From: Strongylocentrotus purpuratus
Taxonomy: Eukaryota > Echinodermata > Echinoidea > Camarodonta > Strongylocentrotidae
Direction of reading: 5' to 3'
DNA: 64,000 bases
Assembly: GCF_000002235.5 (NCBI RefSeq)
Contig: NW_022145611.1
Location: 19,466,114 to 19,530,113 of the forward strand
The position numbers and the translations under genes are program-made. Shown one piece after another: positions 1 to 14,359 of the stretch; the stretch's first letter is position 1, and each line of letters starts with the position of its first letter. Under the pieces are notes generated by a model, which did no database searches, was not told the DNA's origin, and saw only the letters and a list, made by a program, of their open reading frames with translations.

Positions 1-2164
1 AAGATTAAAGATATAAAAGATGTGTCTATAAAATAGAAAGCGTTCGTATACTGCATTGCATCGAGACCATTGGTATTATTTCTCTGTCTCCTTTTCACTT
101 GATAGACATTCTCTTATAAGATTTCTGCAAGCTTCTTAAATCAAGTCAAGCTGAAAAATCCTCGGCTTAACCGTTTAATCTTACTGCACGATGAAGTCTT
201 GCAATGGTTCTAGGATGTCGTGTTATAATACTTATTAATGGGAGCTGGGATACCATGAAAACGTTTGACTCCTGTTCCCTCAACGAAAATAATCTGCGAG
301 TTTCACCCACTTACCGGTTCGATTGAAGGTCTGGTGGATGAAACGAGAATGTTGGCGATGGCATGCCCAAAGTACGATCTACAAAATGAAAATTGCCATC
401 ATTTCTTGTTAATACAATCTTGTTTGGCATTCAGGTTATTTCTGAAATATTGCTTATGTAAAACAATAATGGGCCTATATTGTACAGTAAGGAAGAAAGT
501 GAGCACAGCGTTGGACGTTTAAACTGCTTGACTTTTCTTGAGATACTAAGTCTTTTTTTAGAATATTTCAAAACATTAATGCGAAGGTTATCATCCTTAT
601 CCTGATAAATTTTATAGCGAGAAATTGCTGAGAATTCACTTGGAGGTAATTTTATTAATATCATACTGTAGGTCGTATGAAAGAGATGGAATTGTAAATA
701 ATGCAAAAACAAGCGATCCAATTTGTTGTTCGAGTTGGATGGTTATCTATGGGGATGACAGTGGATAATGATGTTGCAAAAATTGTACTTCCAAATATTT
801 GAGGAATTCATATTGAGGACTATTGCGGTTTCTTTTCACTTCCAGCACTGTCCATGCCGGAATAGTATTTGGCAAAACAACCAAAATAAGTACCCCCGCA
901 CAGGCACTTCTGTAAGCTTACGCCATCATATTTTTTCCTTCTCCATAACAATATTTACTCCCTATATTGAATTTTAAAAAGTCGTCATAATGAACCCTAA
1001 TAATGTCAGTCTTTGCCTAACGACAAATTTCCTGTATTGATAACAATAAACAATCTTCATATTCAAGTCAACTTCGTATGCTGTGTTGACAATGCCAAAT
1101 GCTTCGATAGGAAATATGTCTGCATTTTGATAATGGAACAGCTATTACCGTCTCGTAAACCTCATTTGTAATTGTATTTTAGTTGAATTTTAACTGGGTT
1201 TACAAATTGAAATCCCCAGAGGTACAAAAAACGTGATTATTTGTTCTCTTATTGTTACTGGACGTAATTATGGTAGAATTCAAAAGGACTGCTACTGAAG
1301 AATGGCTTTAAGAAGTGGATGGACGATTTAACATATCTTGCTGTCAGCTATATTATACACGACGAATATAGAAGCAAAATAAGAACAGGTACAATGGTAG
1401 ACTCTGCTAGTCGTTGTTCAGCGCTTTGCAGCAATTAAAAATTAATGATTTTTTTATGAACCCCTGAGGGGGCCCTATTAAGAAGACACCAGCCCTGCAT
1501 TCTTATGATTTAAATACCCGTGACGGCTTGAAGAGAAGAGGAGAGGATAAAACTCGAGCTGGCTTTCGTAACTCAAAATGACATTGTCGCCTGAGTGCCT
1601 GAACATCAATTTCCACTTAATCGTTTGAGGGGGAAATTTTCCATTGCCGTATAAGTGAACAAAAGCGACAAAACAAAGAATACTTGCTCTTCTGCGTCGT
1701 ATAATTTTGTAAAATATCGGAAATGGGGGCTGGGCTGTTGTGAATGGACCCTCATCGCTTGGCTACTCATCGATGACTAGGTACCGGCTCGTATTGGGGC
1801 TACAGCATCGACTGATCACGAGGAGTAGTTATATACCACCATATACATTTTCTAGTCCTTTGTTTACAAAGAGAACAAGATGAATTTGTCGGGTGTCTGG
1901 AATTTGAAGTTTTTTGGAAATATGCCAGCATAATTTTCATTATACTGCGTGTAAAATTTTAAATGGTAGCTCTTCAACAGTAGTGATTTTCAAGCGGGTT
2001 ACCAGTCTTGCAAACATTTTTTTGTTAAACTATACATAATAATATTCTTTTTCGAATTTAGAACGTTTAGAACTATTTGATACACGAAATGTAAATGTAC
2101 ATTTTGTATGTACAATGTTTCATCCCTAGCCCACTTTAAGAGATTTTTAAACAATGTATTCCTT
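1..2164. other. non-coding stretch, no gene seen
   Basis: The open frames here are short (under 100 codons), start and stop at random, resemble no family I know and have no splice-site pairs that join them. Nothing repeat-like stands out by eye. An upstream exon of the methyltransferase gene further right could hide here, but I could not find one that fits the required phase. Confidence 0.5.
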
Positions 2165-2560
2165 CTCGTGATGCCATCCTAGGCTCTCAGTTGTATCTAT
2201 TACACTATTGGTTGTTATGATTGTTTCTAATATTGTTGAATTTGCTCTATCGTTTAGCAATACACACACCCACACGCACACGCGCACATACTTCTCATGC
2301 TGCCATCCTAGTCTCTCAGTTGTGTCTATTTCGCTACTTGTTGTTATGATCTTTTCTAATTATTGAATTTGCTTTATCATTTAGCAATACACGCACACAC
2401 GCACGCGCACACACACTTCTCATGCTGCCATCCTAGTCTTTTAGTTGTGTCTATCTCGCTATTGGTTGATATGATTGTTTCTAATTATTGAATTTGCTTT
2501 ATCATTTAGCAATTCAGACACGCACATGCGCACACGCACACACACACATACACACTTTTT
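2165..2560. repeat. 127-bp tandem repeat, about 3 copies, with CA-rich part
   Basis: The phrase TGCCATCCTAG recurs at about 2172, 2301 and 2426, giving periods of 129 and 125 bp. Each unit has a unique half ending in TTTAGCAAT and a half made of alternating CA/CG dinucleotides. The third unit runs out into a longer CA tract. This is an imperfect minisatellite with an embedded microsatellite. Confidence 0.85.
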
Positions 2561-5500
2561 TCTTCAATAGTTTTATTTACACGCACGCAAACCTAAATGG
2601 ATCATACGCACATACATCTTTGTTCTCATTATTGTTGTCATCATATCTGAAAACGGCAAAGATGATTAGAGACGCAGCCTGCTCAAACAAAGTGATTTAA
2701 GGAATGTTAAGATCGTAGTTTCGACGAAAAATCAATTTTTACCAGTGCCCTTTTTTCTGTTTCAAATCATGAAAATAGAGTTTCACAAGAGAATGACTAT
2801 TGAAAATGTATTTAAACAGCTAAATCCAACGAGACTTCATCATTGGAACCTAACACATACATTATAGTTAGGGTAAGACTGAAGTTCATTACAATCTCCC
2901 TACTTATTCAACAAGCAAAAGTGATGATGCCGGAGTTTCGAGTGGAGTGTGCTTACCAGACAGTATCGAGATAATTGTTTTGTGTCGTATGTTTTTTGAT
3001 TCATTGTCAGGAAGTAGTAAACTAGTAAAATATAAAAAATGTCCTCGAGTATTCGGACTCGTGCCAACAATGAAATTAATTCGTTGACGCAAACTGACTT
3101 GCAACGTGTCTGTATGTATGTTCCCACAATACGCTCTCAACTAAATCAATGGGTTGGTTTATTGGAAAATGACTTCGTGAATAATATACAACCGGGGATG
3201 TAGTATTTATTGTTAAATGGAACTACTCATGCTTCAAACCACGGTACGGTGTCACACTATGATGCGCTTCAACTCCGTCTGATTGACTGGGGATATCATC
3301 AATTTGTTACAGCATGACATTGCACAAGGGCATAAAGTCATTTTCAATAAACTTTCTGCAAATTGTACCAGGTAGCATGCTAACCATGATGGCCATTTAA
3401 GAAAAAATCTTTTCTTTGGAGATTAGATTAGTCTTTTCAAGCAAAAATATCTTCTTCATTTTTCTCTGAAATAGAAGAACTTGTTCAATCTACAATATGA
3501 AATTTTAAAATCCGACTACTTTTTTTAAAAGAATGTGTGATACGTCCTTTGGTCTTAAACAAAATGTCATTCCTTTCTATGCAGGTGGATGCAGTTGCCG
3601 TTTCCCATCATTGTTATGAACAAAGACAAAAGTTTGATATTTGAGTACGTTTTTGTGGGTGAAAGTTCACTTCGCGCCATTTTCCCGCGCTTTTGTGAGT
3701 GTGGGTGTGAATTTTACAAACTACATGATTGTAAACTCTTTTCCCGACATTAACGAAATCTAGTTTTACATTATGCCATGTATATCAAGTGAATATTTAA
3801 AAGCACAAACTGACGTCACTTATACTTGTTGAGCGAATAGTATACTGATGTGAGTTTCAGTGTTAATGGCGTCATTAATATGCATATATTACATCTTGTG
3901 GCACCACGTTCAATTGGGAAAGGTTCAAAGCTGCATGTCAAAAGAAAAGGAGAGAATGGGGATCTACATGTATGATTCATATTCTGTAACAAGTGACAAA
4001 TTGTCAAGAGTTTATATCAAGAATATCCAATTAAACGATTGGCTTTAAATTGTTTCAAGCAATCTATAAATGCGCCATCTTGTTTGACGGATAAAGCATG
4101 ACCACGAGGGCTCGGGTGTTAGGTAGTTTGATGAGGTCAATGTTTAAGGAACAATATCTGATTTCTTAAAATATACTTACTTATCTCCAGTCCATATCAT
4201 GAAATGATTGATCATAATTGGAAAACGGTGTAGGCTTGAAGGTTCATCATATCGCCCAAACCTCTGTTCGTGTTGTTTTTAATCATCACAAACCAATTTT
4301 TTTTAAACCTCGTTGCTTTAACCAACAAAAAAAGAAAAAATGAACGACCTAAATCTCGTAATTATTCTGAGGATGATTTGCATAAAGATGCTACAACATT
4401 TTAACACTTCGAATGAGAGGAAGAAATGTGCTCCGGCATTAGCCTATGAAATAATATATTGCAGACATGCCAATTGTCATATATAGCAATATTATGTAGC
4501 AGACTGTATTGACAGAGCAGACCAGGCCGGGATCAGACCATATGAAATCCGATAACTAACTATGTATTAATCTTTCACCAAAAAAGACAACTCTTCTCGC
4601 ATGTATCCCACATGCATGCCTCGGTAACTCGAAGGAATCATCCAGATTCGTTATCGCTGCCCTTTTGTTCGTTCAGAATTTGGTGGAATTTAGACCTTTG
4701 AATGACATGCTCACTAATTGTCATTTTTGTCACATATCTGTGATCTAATCTGGCGGAATTAATATCTCACCCCCCCCCCCCCCCAATAGTTTAATCCTAC
4801 CTCACTATTGCCGTGCATATACAGGTGTTTTTCAGTATAAGAGTGGGCGGCTGTTCTGAGTCGCTAAAAATGCTGTTCTCAAAAAATTAGTAATTCTGTT
4901 GCGAAATGTTTATTTTCTATGCGTCATTACAATAAGTGGCAAATCATAATGGAATTATTAATATGTATTTTATTTCGCAAAACATTCTACAAAAAGCCCT
5001 ATATACAATGGATATTTTAAAATGACGAATAAGCCAAGTGAAATTAACATTTTTCTGTACGTCCACTTAGTTTTCAGATACATGTATGTGGATGTAGAAT
5101 GATAAAATATTTAATTCTTTTATAATTATATTATAAACATTTAAAATGTTGATTTCTATAACGATTCCACTTTCATTGAGGTAATATTGTGATCAGAAAG
5201 ACAGACCTTTGGTTACACCTTGTCTGTGGCGCCCTGGAATAAGATTGTTTGGGCGTGAGTGTTTTGCAGTGAGTGTGAGGGCGGCTTGTGTGTGAGTTCA
5301 TGACTATGCGGGCTGATAGTCCTTATGTATATCATTTCAAAACCCTTAATGAAAATCTGAGCACCACGGATGCGTTGATAAATTACATTCCGTGATGACG
5401 TAATAATTTTACGTCATGGTTATTTTGTCAAGCCGCTTTCCAGAAATTTGATATGCTGATTAAAATTAATTAGGTCAGCTATTGATTGAGAACGAATTTC

Positions 5501-8500
5501 CCCATCACACAATGCTGATTGAATCAAAGTATGAAAATGTCATCATGATGTCATAACTGCCTGAATATACTTCGTAGTATCCCTTTGGTTGTGGGGTTTA
5601 ATTCTTTGTCCTTTTAATTTCCTTTTTCTGATAAAAAAAGGTGACAATAATAATTATCCATGCATTTTATGGAAAAGGGGCAAAACGTTTCAGAGCAATT
5701 TAACACAATACAGCAAGGGATTACTCATATCATAAAATGTGTTTTGGGTTTCTTTTTCTAAATTAAAAAATAATATAGAATATTTTGATCGAAAATCGAT
5801 TGATAGAACAAAAAGTGAGGGCTGGATGTCTGTCTGTCGCGCTAAAAATATTTCACAATGTTAACTTTGCATGACTCTGTTTGTCCTGCAAGGTGCACGT
5901 TCGGCATGGGTGGAACTATAGTACTTTATTCGGATGGATGCGTGCGTGTGTGTGTGTGTGTGTGTGTATGCTGTGGGTGTGTGTGCGCGCGTTAAATTAG
6001 GATGGTAAGGGAAGTTACCATTATCCAGAAACTCTACACAAAGTTTGCTTAAAATGAATATTTTTATGCAGAAATTTAGAAATTGGAAGCTTTTGCAAAA
6101 TTAGACCCATTCAGGATGTGAATCGATCCACTAAACGATTATTGTACTGCATTAAATTTAGCAGGTACAATGAAAAATTTCCTATAGAATGGCCAGTAAT
6201 GCTTGAATGTTTATTGATTACTTCAATATCTGAATAAATATGTTTGTTTTTTCAAACACACGCGGTATTTTGGGTTTAGAAATACTACACCTATTTCTAA
6301 AATATATGTGATGTAATGCCAATGAAACTCGTCGTTTCCAAGCTTACTTTAGATGAGAAGAGAAAGGAATTCGGAAGTAACGTTTGTCACAAAACGAAGA
6401 ATTGATTATTGACATATTGACTTGTTACCTTTGGTTGGTTTTAATACACCAATCATCCGATTATGACACACGGGGAAAGGCATTGATGGCGATTAACAAA
6501 TTGAGAGGAGTGTCTTTGTTCGTTTTCCTCTTATCAGCGGTCCGCTGATGGACAGCAACCGAAGCGTTACGGCTAAGTGAGGCCCACGTTTTTCGGCTTC
6601 ACGTCCTAGGGTTTTACCCGTTCTTTTGTCCAGGAAGCCGCAGTGGTGGTTTTTGACTAAAAAGGAAGGGGCTTTATAATAAGAGGCTCACATCTTTGTC
6701 ATTCATCTTAAGCCAATGGAAATGCTTCAGAATTGATAAGGTTATATACCAAAGAGGTTGAATCAGCCTTTTAGGAGAAAACAGGAAGGACCAAAGCGGA
6801 GCGTTTGACAGGAAACACGAGGCATAAAGTAAAAGGAGAGTCTGAGAAAATTAATCTCACAAGTGCAACAGATATCCAAATCATACTTCGGTTATCAACT
6901 CCTCCATTTTTCAAGATTTGATCCATTCAAACTATTTGAAACCGTACGGATACTTTTTATTGACCTGACGTGTTTGAAGTAAAAGTGAAATAATCGTTCA
7001 TGCCGATACAGAAAAGGGTCTCTTGAAAACTGATTAAAAACGCATTCATCGTATGTTATATATTTAAGTTTAATTGACAAATGTCTCAAATTTTACGGAT
7101 TTTACCATGAAGTTTTGCAGTTGTTGCAAGGTAATAATAGAAGGATTGCTATCTGCGATATAACTTAAACGAATGAGAGACAGCACTCTTCCATTAGTGT
7201 CAATTTGATTGAGTGTAACGATAGCGAACGAACACATGCCTATCCAGAAATAAGTTTTATACAGATCTTGTGATAAAAGGACTCATCAAATGGCAATTTG
7301 TATCAATATTTTATTTCCAAAGTGCGTTTTGTAAGCTAGAAACGACATAATTGATCAAATTTTGTAATCGCTCCTCTATCGCCCATTTCGTAACAATGAG
7401 TATTTTATGATGTTTTCCTAATCTTGGTACATGGCCTTAGGCGTACAAAATCAATAGTTAGTAATTTCCATTCGAGTCAGACGGTCCGTGACTTTCGTAA
7501 TGATTTTTAAAGTTGAATAAATAATATTTCTGCCTGTCACTCTAACATGTACCGATTCTGTTGTCACGATTTGATCAAAATATCTTTATCATCTCGGCAA
7601 TTTTATGGTTGTTATTCTTCCTGTTTGTCAAAACGAAAAACGAGAAGAAGAAAAAACGCGGTCTCTAACCAAGATCGTTAAGGGCTTCGCATGCAAATAC
7701 ATCAATTCGATATCATAATCATCCTGACCGCTTTCAATGGGATCAAAACTTTTACATTGGAATAATAAAATACATTATAACTAAATTTAGAGCGGTCTTG
7801 TTCTCATAATCCATTCGCATAGTTTATCGAATTCTTCATCAGTTCGACAAGAAAATAATCAATGAAGACGGAAAAAGATTGCCGGCGGTGAATTTGATAA
7901 ACCCCGACAAACAAGCTGCCCCTAAATACTCCTCGATATGACAATGGTGGGGGTATATTGATATGAATAGAGACGAAATTTGGTGCGGTTTGACGGTGCC
8001 CCGGGGGTGTTCCGGAGCAAGCCTGTTAGATAAATACTCGTGATTATAACGTCGCACAATCTGCGATTTACACCAGCATAGACTTCAAGGGCACTTACAA
8101 AGACGAAATTGCTCCTTAATTATAGGATGCACACGAACTGCGTAGGTATGGATTCTTAATCATATTATATAAAGTTAGCTCGAAGATGCAGACTCGATAG
8201 ATTATTAGCTGGGCTACTATTTATAATAAAAGAATGAAACAATTTCGTTTTTTAAAAAGAAGGAATATTCCCATATACTTCATAAAAAGAACCATAATAA
8301 TTGATCCTCAAAATATAAGAGGACTTGATTTCATTATATAATCTTTAAAATACAATAAAAAAAGAGGTGGAGAGAGACAACCCGGCAGACTGACAGGCCA
8401 TGAAGAAGAGCGCAATTTGTATTCAACCTCATAAAAAGAAGAAACTCCATGTGCCCTTATTCATAATTATAGATTCATTAACAAAATTCTTCGGTATTAA

Positions 8501-11170
8501 CATTAGGCACAATCCAGAATCATATCGAACATCTCCCCTTCCCACCCAAAGAAGAACCGCACCTGGACACAATTCCGTTAATTACGTCTGATAGCCGTAC
8601 ATGTATGAGATTATTATGGTCATCGACCATTTCTTTCGAACTCTAGACCAGTGTGTTTCAGTGAATGGAAGTTACACACTTTACATTTTTTTCAAAGACC
8701 ACCAACAATCATCATCCTTTCAAGGTATTGAAATTTCTCTTCGTTTCATTTCCGAGGCGAAAAATATGAAATGCTATTTGCTCCGCTAACAATTTCAATC
8801 CAAACCGAAGAATATTCAATATTTAAACAAATGGAATTAAGTCGAGAGGAGAAAAGCCTGTAAACTGCTTATCGATTTAGTAATGCTAACACAGAATACA
8901 AAAAGGCAAGTCTCGTTTGCTTTATGGTCGTGTAAAGTTTGCCAAAAATGCCGCAGGCTTAAATTGAATCTTTTGATTCTAGTGTAACGATACTGTATGT
9001 TTAAATTTCATTTTGTGACTTTATCAGTGTGTGTATTGTCAAAAGGTTCTCGACAAACACATTCTGCTCGACATCAGGGATATTAGTATATCTGTAGAAG
9101 AGATTGTGACGGAGGTTAACGATCGGATGTAGGCCTTCTTTATGATGTAACTTATGCATATATTTTCTAAAATTAATTTTGTTATAAATGGAATTATAGG
9201 ACATGTTCAGTCTCCCAAACCATTTGTTGTGCATGCCCAATGCCACCTTTTCAATATGATTTTTCTGAGAACAATAAGACTGGAGAGATGATTTGTTTGA
9301 ACTGGTGACGCAGTGGTATACAGAGGCTAGTGTAATTTTTTTTTAATTGTTTGGGGGGAGGGGGAATTATCTTAGAAATTTACTGAACTCACAGATTGTA
9401 CTTGAAAAAATACCTTCAATTTTATCCACCTGTCGGCTAGTTGAAGTTTAAACAGGCCTTTCTTTCAATTCTATCGAAGTTTCTTCTAAAAGACGTTTTC
9501 CATTAATTATCTCAACAAAATTTAAAAGAGAGCTCATATATTATCTGCCCATAATTTGTACTCCAAAATAAAATGTGTCCTTTCTGATGCATGCCATGGG
9601 TGTATTGTAGTAATTTGTTTCATGAAAAAACGCATTCTCCTTTTACTCATACTTCGTAGCTAAGGGATCTGTAAACCTATTTATATATAATTATATTGGA
9701 TATAATAGTCCTGCGTCGGTTGACAGAAAAAGAATGCGAAGAAAATTGAACAATTAAACTACTGTTGGGTGCGGATGAAATCTTAGGTGTGAAACATCAA
9801 TGCTACATAGTAATTAAGAAAGAAAAAAATATTGTGCTCTATAATGTAAAAGCACGCTGAACAAAGCCAGTATGGTTGAAAAAACACACAAAATAGAGGG
9901 TTGTACCGAAAGCGGAAATATTCTATCAAGGAAATCTAATGCATTTGGAAGTTTTCTTTATTGTATGGGTGAGCGAAGTGTGTAAGTTTGTTTTCATTGT
10001 GTAAAAATCATCTCGATGCATGTTCCTACAGTTTGTCGCAGCTGCATCTGAGAAGAAAACAAAATAATAATACCAATATAATATCTGCATTTGAAAAATA
10101 CTGATGGACAGCTCTCGCAACGATAGACTACAAAAGCACCGCTACTAACCCCACCTGAATGAATAAGATTTGGCCCCCAATTCACTCCCGCCCTAGCCCT
10201 GCCAGCCTGAAAGAAGAAAAAAAAGAAAACTTGAAGGAATCTATGCCCCAAACGAGCAGCCAGCTTTTATGGCTGCGTCCCCTCTTGTGTATAACCCATT
10301 TTTTCTTGCTATCAATTTACTTCCACCCCTTTCAACGTCTCCCCTTCTGGTATTGTCCGTTTGGGGTTTCGTGTATATACATGCAATGTAAAGGCAAAAT
10401 GCTGTTTTCTAATTTTACAGATTTATACTCGTTCCCCCTTAGGGCCAGATTAAACCGATGCATTGAAAACGAATGAAATCTAATTACTATGTCCTTGAAC
10501 TTGGATCAATAGGATGAAAGACGGTCAGGGGGTTGATGAGTTTCTTCTCTTTAATGTCTCCATCTTTTTAAATTGGTAGTCGAAACTCCTCTATGTTTTC
10601 ATTTCTGCTAGTTCAGATTTAGATAATTCGCGGTTATTTTCCTGTCGTCGCAAAGATTGCTTTGAAACAATTTGTGTTTCAGTATTTCGCCTTGAGCAGT
10701 ATTGGCCTTTGATTGTACATATATTTCAACTTTATGTGATGTTTGTTATTATCATCTTAATTTTTTGTTGAAGTGTGAGGGTTTTGTGGGTGTTTAAGGT
10801 CTATCCTTCCCTTTGTATATAGAAGGTTACCCTCGCAGAATATATGCATAAGCCACATCTACAATTATTGTTATGGATCTTCTAAGTGCATTTTTTTTTA
10901 CAAAAATCCGTTTATTATTTGATATGGTTTAGAAAAATCACATATTGATTCGGATGTCATATTTTTAAAGTCCCGCCTTCAAGAAAAGCTCTTTATCGAA
11001 TTACCTTTCTTTTACTTTCTTTGTTTGTATAAATGAAATAGAATTAATGTTAAAGATATACAAAGTGCTCGTAATTGAATCAAGAAAAAAGAGACATAAT
11101 AATTGTGTATCATAAAACAATCGTGAAGTGAGCTTTTGATCTTCATCCATTTTGCCTTTTGTTCTTCCAG
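2561..11170. other. 8.6-kb non-coding stretch
   Basis: No coding exon can be supported on either strand; open frames are below 110 codons and unlike any family I recognise. It includes a run of 15 C at about 4770-4784 and a GT microsatellite at about 5945-5967. The missing first exon or exons of the methyltransferase gene may lie here or left of the window; it should end in phase 2, just before the exon at 11171. Confidence 0.5.
5941..5992. repeat. GT/GC microsatellite
   Basis: An almost pure (GT)n run near 5947-5967 is followed by a mixed GT/GC alternating stretch ending in GCGCGCG. This is a simple sequence repeat with no coding content. Confidence 0.9.
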
Positions 11171-13137
11171 ATATGTTCGTGAGTGGCTTGGTGCCATGTT
11201 AACTTCTCAAATCGTCGAGGTCGAAGGAAGAGACCGCTTTTTTCTGCCGCCACACCGAGCCATCTTTCTCGGCCGAGACGGGCCAGGAGAAGAACTCGCC
11301 ATTCTCGCGTGTGCCTTACCCGTGCAGAGTCAAGTCTTTGAGAATATCGTCGAGTGCTTTAGGAAAGATGGTCCGCGAGGTAGGCTATTTCATCTTCAAT
11401 TGCATCTTCAATTTCATAATTGAAAGAAGGGTTTTAACGATATACATAAACAAAAACGACTCATGTTGACATTCTCGAAAAAGTACCCAAAACATTTACA
11501 TCAGTGTTAACAATTATTAATCATGAAATCTCTCCAAGTGGTTTTAGACGAAATACATCTTTAAACAATCGATATATTTAATTTCTTAGTAAGGAGATTT
11601 ACATGTACATATATTCCTAAGTATCTTAATAGGTTGAAGATTTAGAGGTTTTAGTTCCCATGTAGGCCTATATTATAATCCCAGTATTTCTTGTTTATTC
11701 TTCTTTCTTTTTCTCAGTTCCCCTTTTCTCCCTCTTTTCTCCCTCTTTCTTATATTTTTCTCTCTAGTTTTGTCAATCTGTCTTACCAATGATACATGTA
11801 TCTAAATATTGCATTCAACTATATTTTAGGTGATATTTCAACCTTCTGAAAAAGAAAGTATCAAAGTAATGATGAGGTATTTCCAAAAAGACTGATGAAT
11901 TTCGTTGTTATAGAATTAAAACCTGTCTTGTGTTATACTGTAATGTTAATCCATTGATTGTCTTTGATGTACAGGTGTGCCTTATGATTACTTCGACAAA
12001 TTCCACGGGTTCATGAGCCAGTGTTCCAATATCTGGTGGGGCAAGAACTTGGTCAACTGCTTCCTCCCAACTGTACCTGGTCTAACGGAGAAACTTGGTA
12101 TGTAACCACCCCCTATCACATACCCACACACACACACACACACACACACCACATAATTCTCTCTGTCTACTCTATTCCCTTTCGTCCATGTAATCCTTTG
12201 CAAATATTATATCGAAGTAGTATAGTAGTACATGAACTTATTTGCTTCTATCGGATGTATTTTAACCTGTCGTCTATGAAGTCGACACATTCAGGGAGTA
12301 AAGTAGTTCACTATACAATGATTTGTTTTGTATTGATCCTTCAACAATTATGCGATATGGCATCAACTATGTATTTCTAATTTTGCAATTCAAATGTCTG
12401 TAATTCAATGTTCTTTTATAAAAAAAAACTGTCTCCATGAATGTCGTATTTAGTATTATTTATGTGTAAATGATAATAACAAACTTTAAAATTCATGTTT
12501 TGGTTTGACAGAATCTGGTATCACAGTTCTGGACGTTGGTTGTGGAGAAGGCGGTGCATCTATTCTCATGGCCAAGCAGTATCCTAACTCACGGTTCATA
12601 GGAATCGACATCTGCAGCTACGCTATCCAACAGGCCAAGGGTTACGCCATCGACGCCGAGGTAGAGAACGTCGACTTCCAGATCATGGATGCCCACTTAA
12701 TGCCGGACGAATGGGAGTTCAAGTTCGACTACGTCCTCGCTAGCGATTCCCTGCATGACATGGCACATGTGGGCGTCGTGTTGCGAGAGATACAGAAAGT
12801 GCTCAAACCCAATTGCCACATGTCTGTCCTGGAGGTTAACGCCCGTTCCGACATCGTCGACAACTTATCGATGCCGTTTGCCTCCACGTTCTACACCAAC
12901 AGTCTCTTTCACTGCATGACGGTATCGCTGTCGGCCGACGGCGGGGAAGGGCTCGGCAACATGTGGGGACGGGAGAAGGCCACGGCTGCGCTGACCGAAG
13001 GCGGATTCACGGTCATCGACGAGTCCGTTCCCGAGGGCTGGTTCAATATACACTACGTCTGCATCAAAACTGACAAGAAGGGCCGTTCGTCTTCTGACAG
13101 CGCAACTTCGACGCGTACATTAAAACCGGACGACTGA
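11171..13137 (+). CDS. SAM-dependent methyltransferase with winged-helix N-terminus (3' exons, 5' end not found)
   Basis: Three exons join in one frame: 11171-11379, 11975-12097 and 12512-13137 (stop TGA at 13135). All have AG acceptors and GT donors, and the phases agree. About 318 residues are visible. The first exon reads YVREWLGAML..., the end of a winged-helix domain typical of the Rv2258c-like methyltransferase family. The third exon opens with the Rossmann motif I, VLDVGCGEGG, followed by acidic FIGIDI (motif II) and, further on, a DYVLASDSLHDM segment. Family members are about 350-370 aa, so some 30-50 N-terminal residues are missing. The first visible exon begins in phase 2, so a coding exon must precede it. 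The methyl acceptor is unknown. The protein looks soluble, with no signal peptide or membrane segment visible. Exon 3 is GC-richer than its surroundings. Confidence 0.85.
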
Positions 13138-13389
13138 TCGAACATGAGATGTCAATGATTTAAGACATGGAACTAAAATTCGGGAAGAGCATTGTGCCTC
13201 AATCCTGACACATATAAAACTGACTATTATTCAACCACCGGAGGATATCGTCACCTATGACTGCTATGAGAAAGACGTATTCCGTGAAAAAATGTTAAGA
13301 ATTTCCTGATTCCACCGCCATTTTGATAAGCAAACACGTACACTTTTTAATTAATAGCTGCCAGGAGGTAAAAGTTGTAAAATGTACAT

Positions 13390-13395
13390 AATAAA
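13390..13395 (+). terminator. candidate polyadenylation signal of the methyltransferase gene
   Basis: An AATAAA hexamer lies about 250 bp after the stop codon at 13135-13137, a usual distance for a short 3'UTR. No transcript evidence is available, and other AATAAA-like hexamers follow. Confidence 0.45.
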
Positions 13396-13399
13396 AATC

Positions 13400-14160
13400 A
13401 TGAATGACAAGAAATATGCAGTCTGGCTGAAATGGAATTGTTTCAATCATGGTATTGTACAGTTTTGAAACTCTCCTAAACCATCGTTATTTATTTTCAT
13501 AAGATAGCAACTTTATAGCGCCTGTATATACAGAAGTATTGTATTCACAAAGTAAAATATTGTGTATCATGTATATCGGGAAATGTACAAAAAAAAATAA
13601 GTAGCTCTCTCCACAAATTTATTGGAACTATCTTCAATGATTATGAAATCAAAAATGGGAACCCTCTAGGTATATGGTAAACATCAATGTGACTATAAAC
13701 TAATTTAGATTCTTTATTAGGTTCGGATACTGCTCAAAGTTTGGAGGTTTTTCAAAATTATCCAATTACTTGATGTGGTATAATGTATGTTAAAGACTGA
13801 TAAATAAGCATGACTTTACAAAGACGTCATTGCAAGATACATTTGTTAAAGCAATATTTGCTACCTTCGTTCATTATAGTTTTCCAATGATTTTTAGTCT
13901 CAATATATTCATTCACGACGTTAAGATGAGAACCATAAATCGAATTTACTTGTGTTTTACTCAACCTGTGTTTCTAAGTTGTTCTAAAGTAATCACCAGT
14001 GATCATATTTATTTTATCAATTCTGCATGTATTCAATCAAAGTTGTGTATTTACACTATTCTTATTCATGTCTTTGTAAATTGTTTGGTAAGAAATACTA
14101 TAATTCTGAATCGTAAAACTGTGTGAATGTTTTTTCACTACACTCCCAGTTCCCTATCTG
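13400..14160. other. intergenic sequence, no gene seen
   Basis: AT-rich sequence with no exon I can support. The open frame at 13830-14126 has no recognisable composition or motif. Confidence 0.5.
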
Positions 14161-14165
14161 TCTAT

Positions 14166-14290
14166 CTATCTAACTAAGTATCTTCTCCCGGTTCGGAGGT
14201 TGATTGCAGCATCTCTCCATTTCACTCTATCTTCTGCCATTCTGATGCACTCTTGCAGTTTTAATCCTATCCAGTTCCTGTTCGTGTTCT
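14166..14290 (-). mobile_element. 3' scrap of a LINE reverse-transcriptase ORF
   Basis: Read on the minus strand, the frame ends in WIGLKLQECIRMAEDRVKW followed by RDAAINLRTG. This resembles the tail found after the reverse-transcriptase domain of many LINE ORFs, which has a tryptophan, a leucine-rich helix and AEDR-x-x-W-R. The frame loses resemblance upstream, so only the last 40 or so codons remain. It is short, so the call is tentative. Confidence 0.4.
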
Positions 14291-14359
14291 TGTGACCCCA
14301 ATATATCGGTACGAATACACTTGATATAATAAAATTTCCACCCCAGCCATTTGACATCT

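Noticed and set aside
12021-12380. 119-codon plus-strand frame overlapping the second methyltransferase exon
   Set aside because: It is in another frame and runs through the GT donor and a CA microsatellite into the intron; the spliced frame is clearly the real one.
12865-13053. Minus-strand frame opposite the methyltransferase exon 3
   Set aside because: Shadow of a GC-rich coding exon with no recognisable protein.
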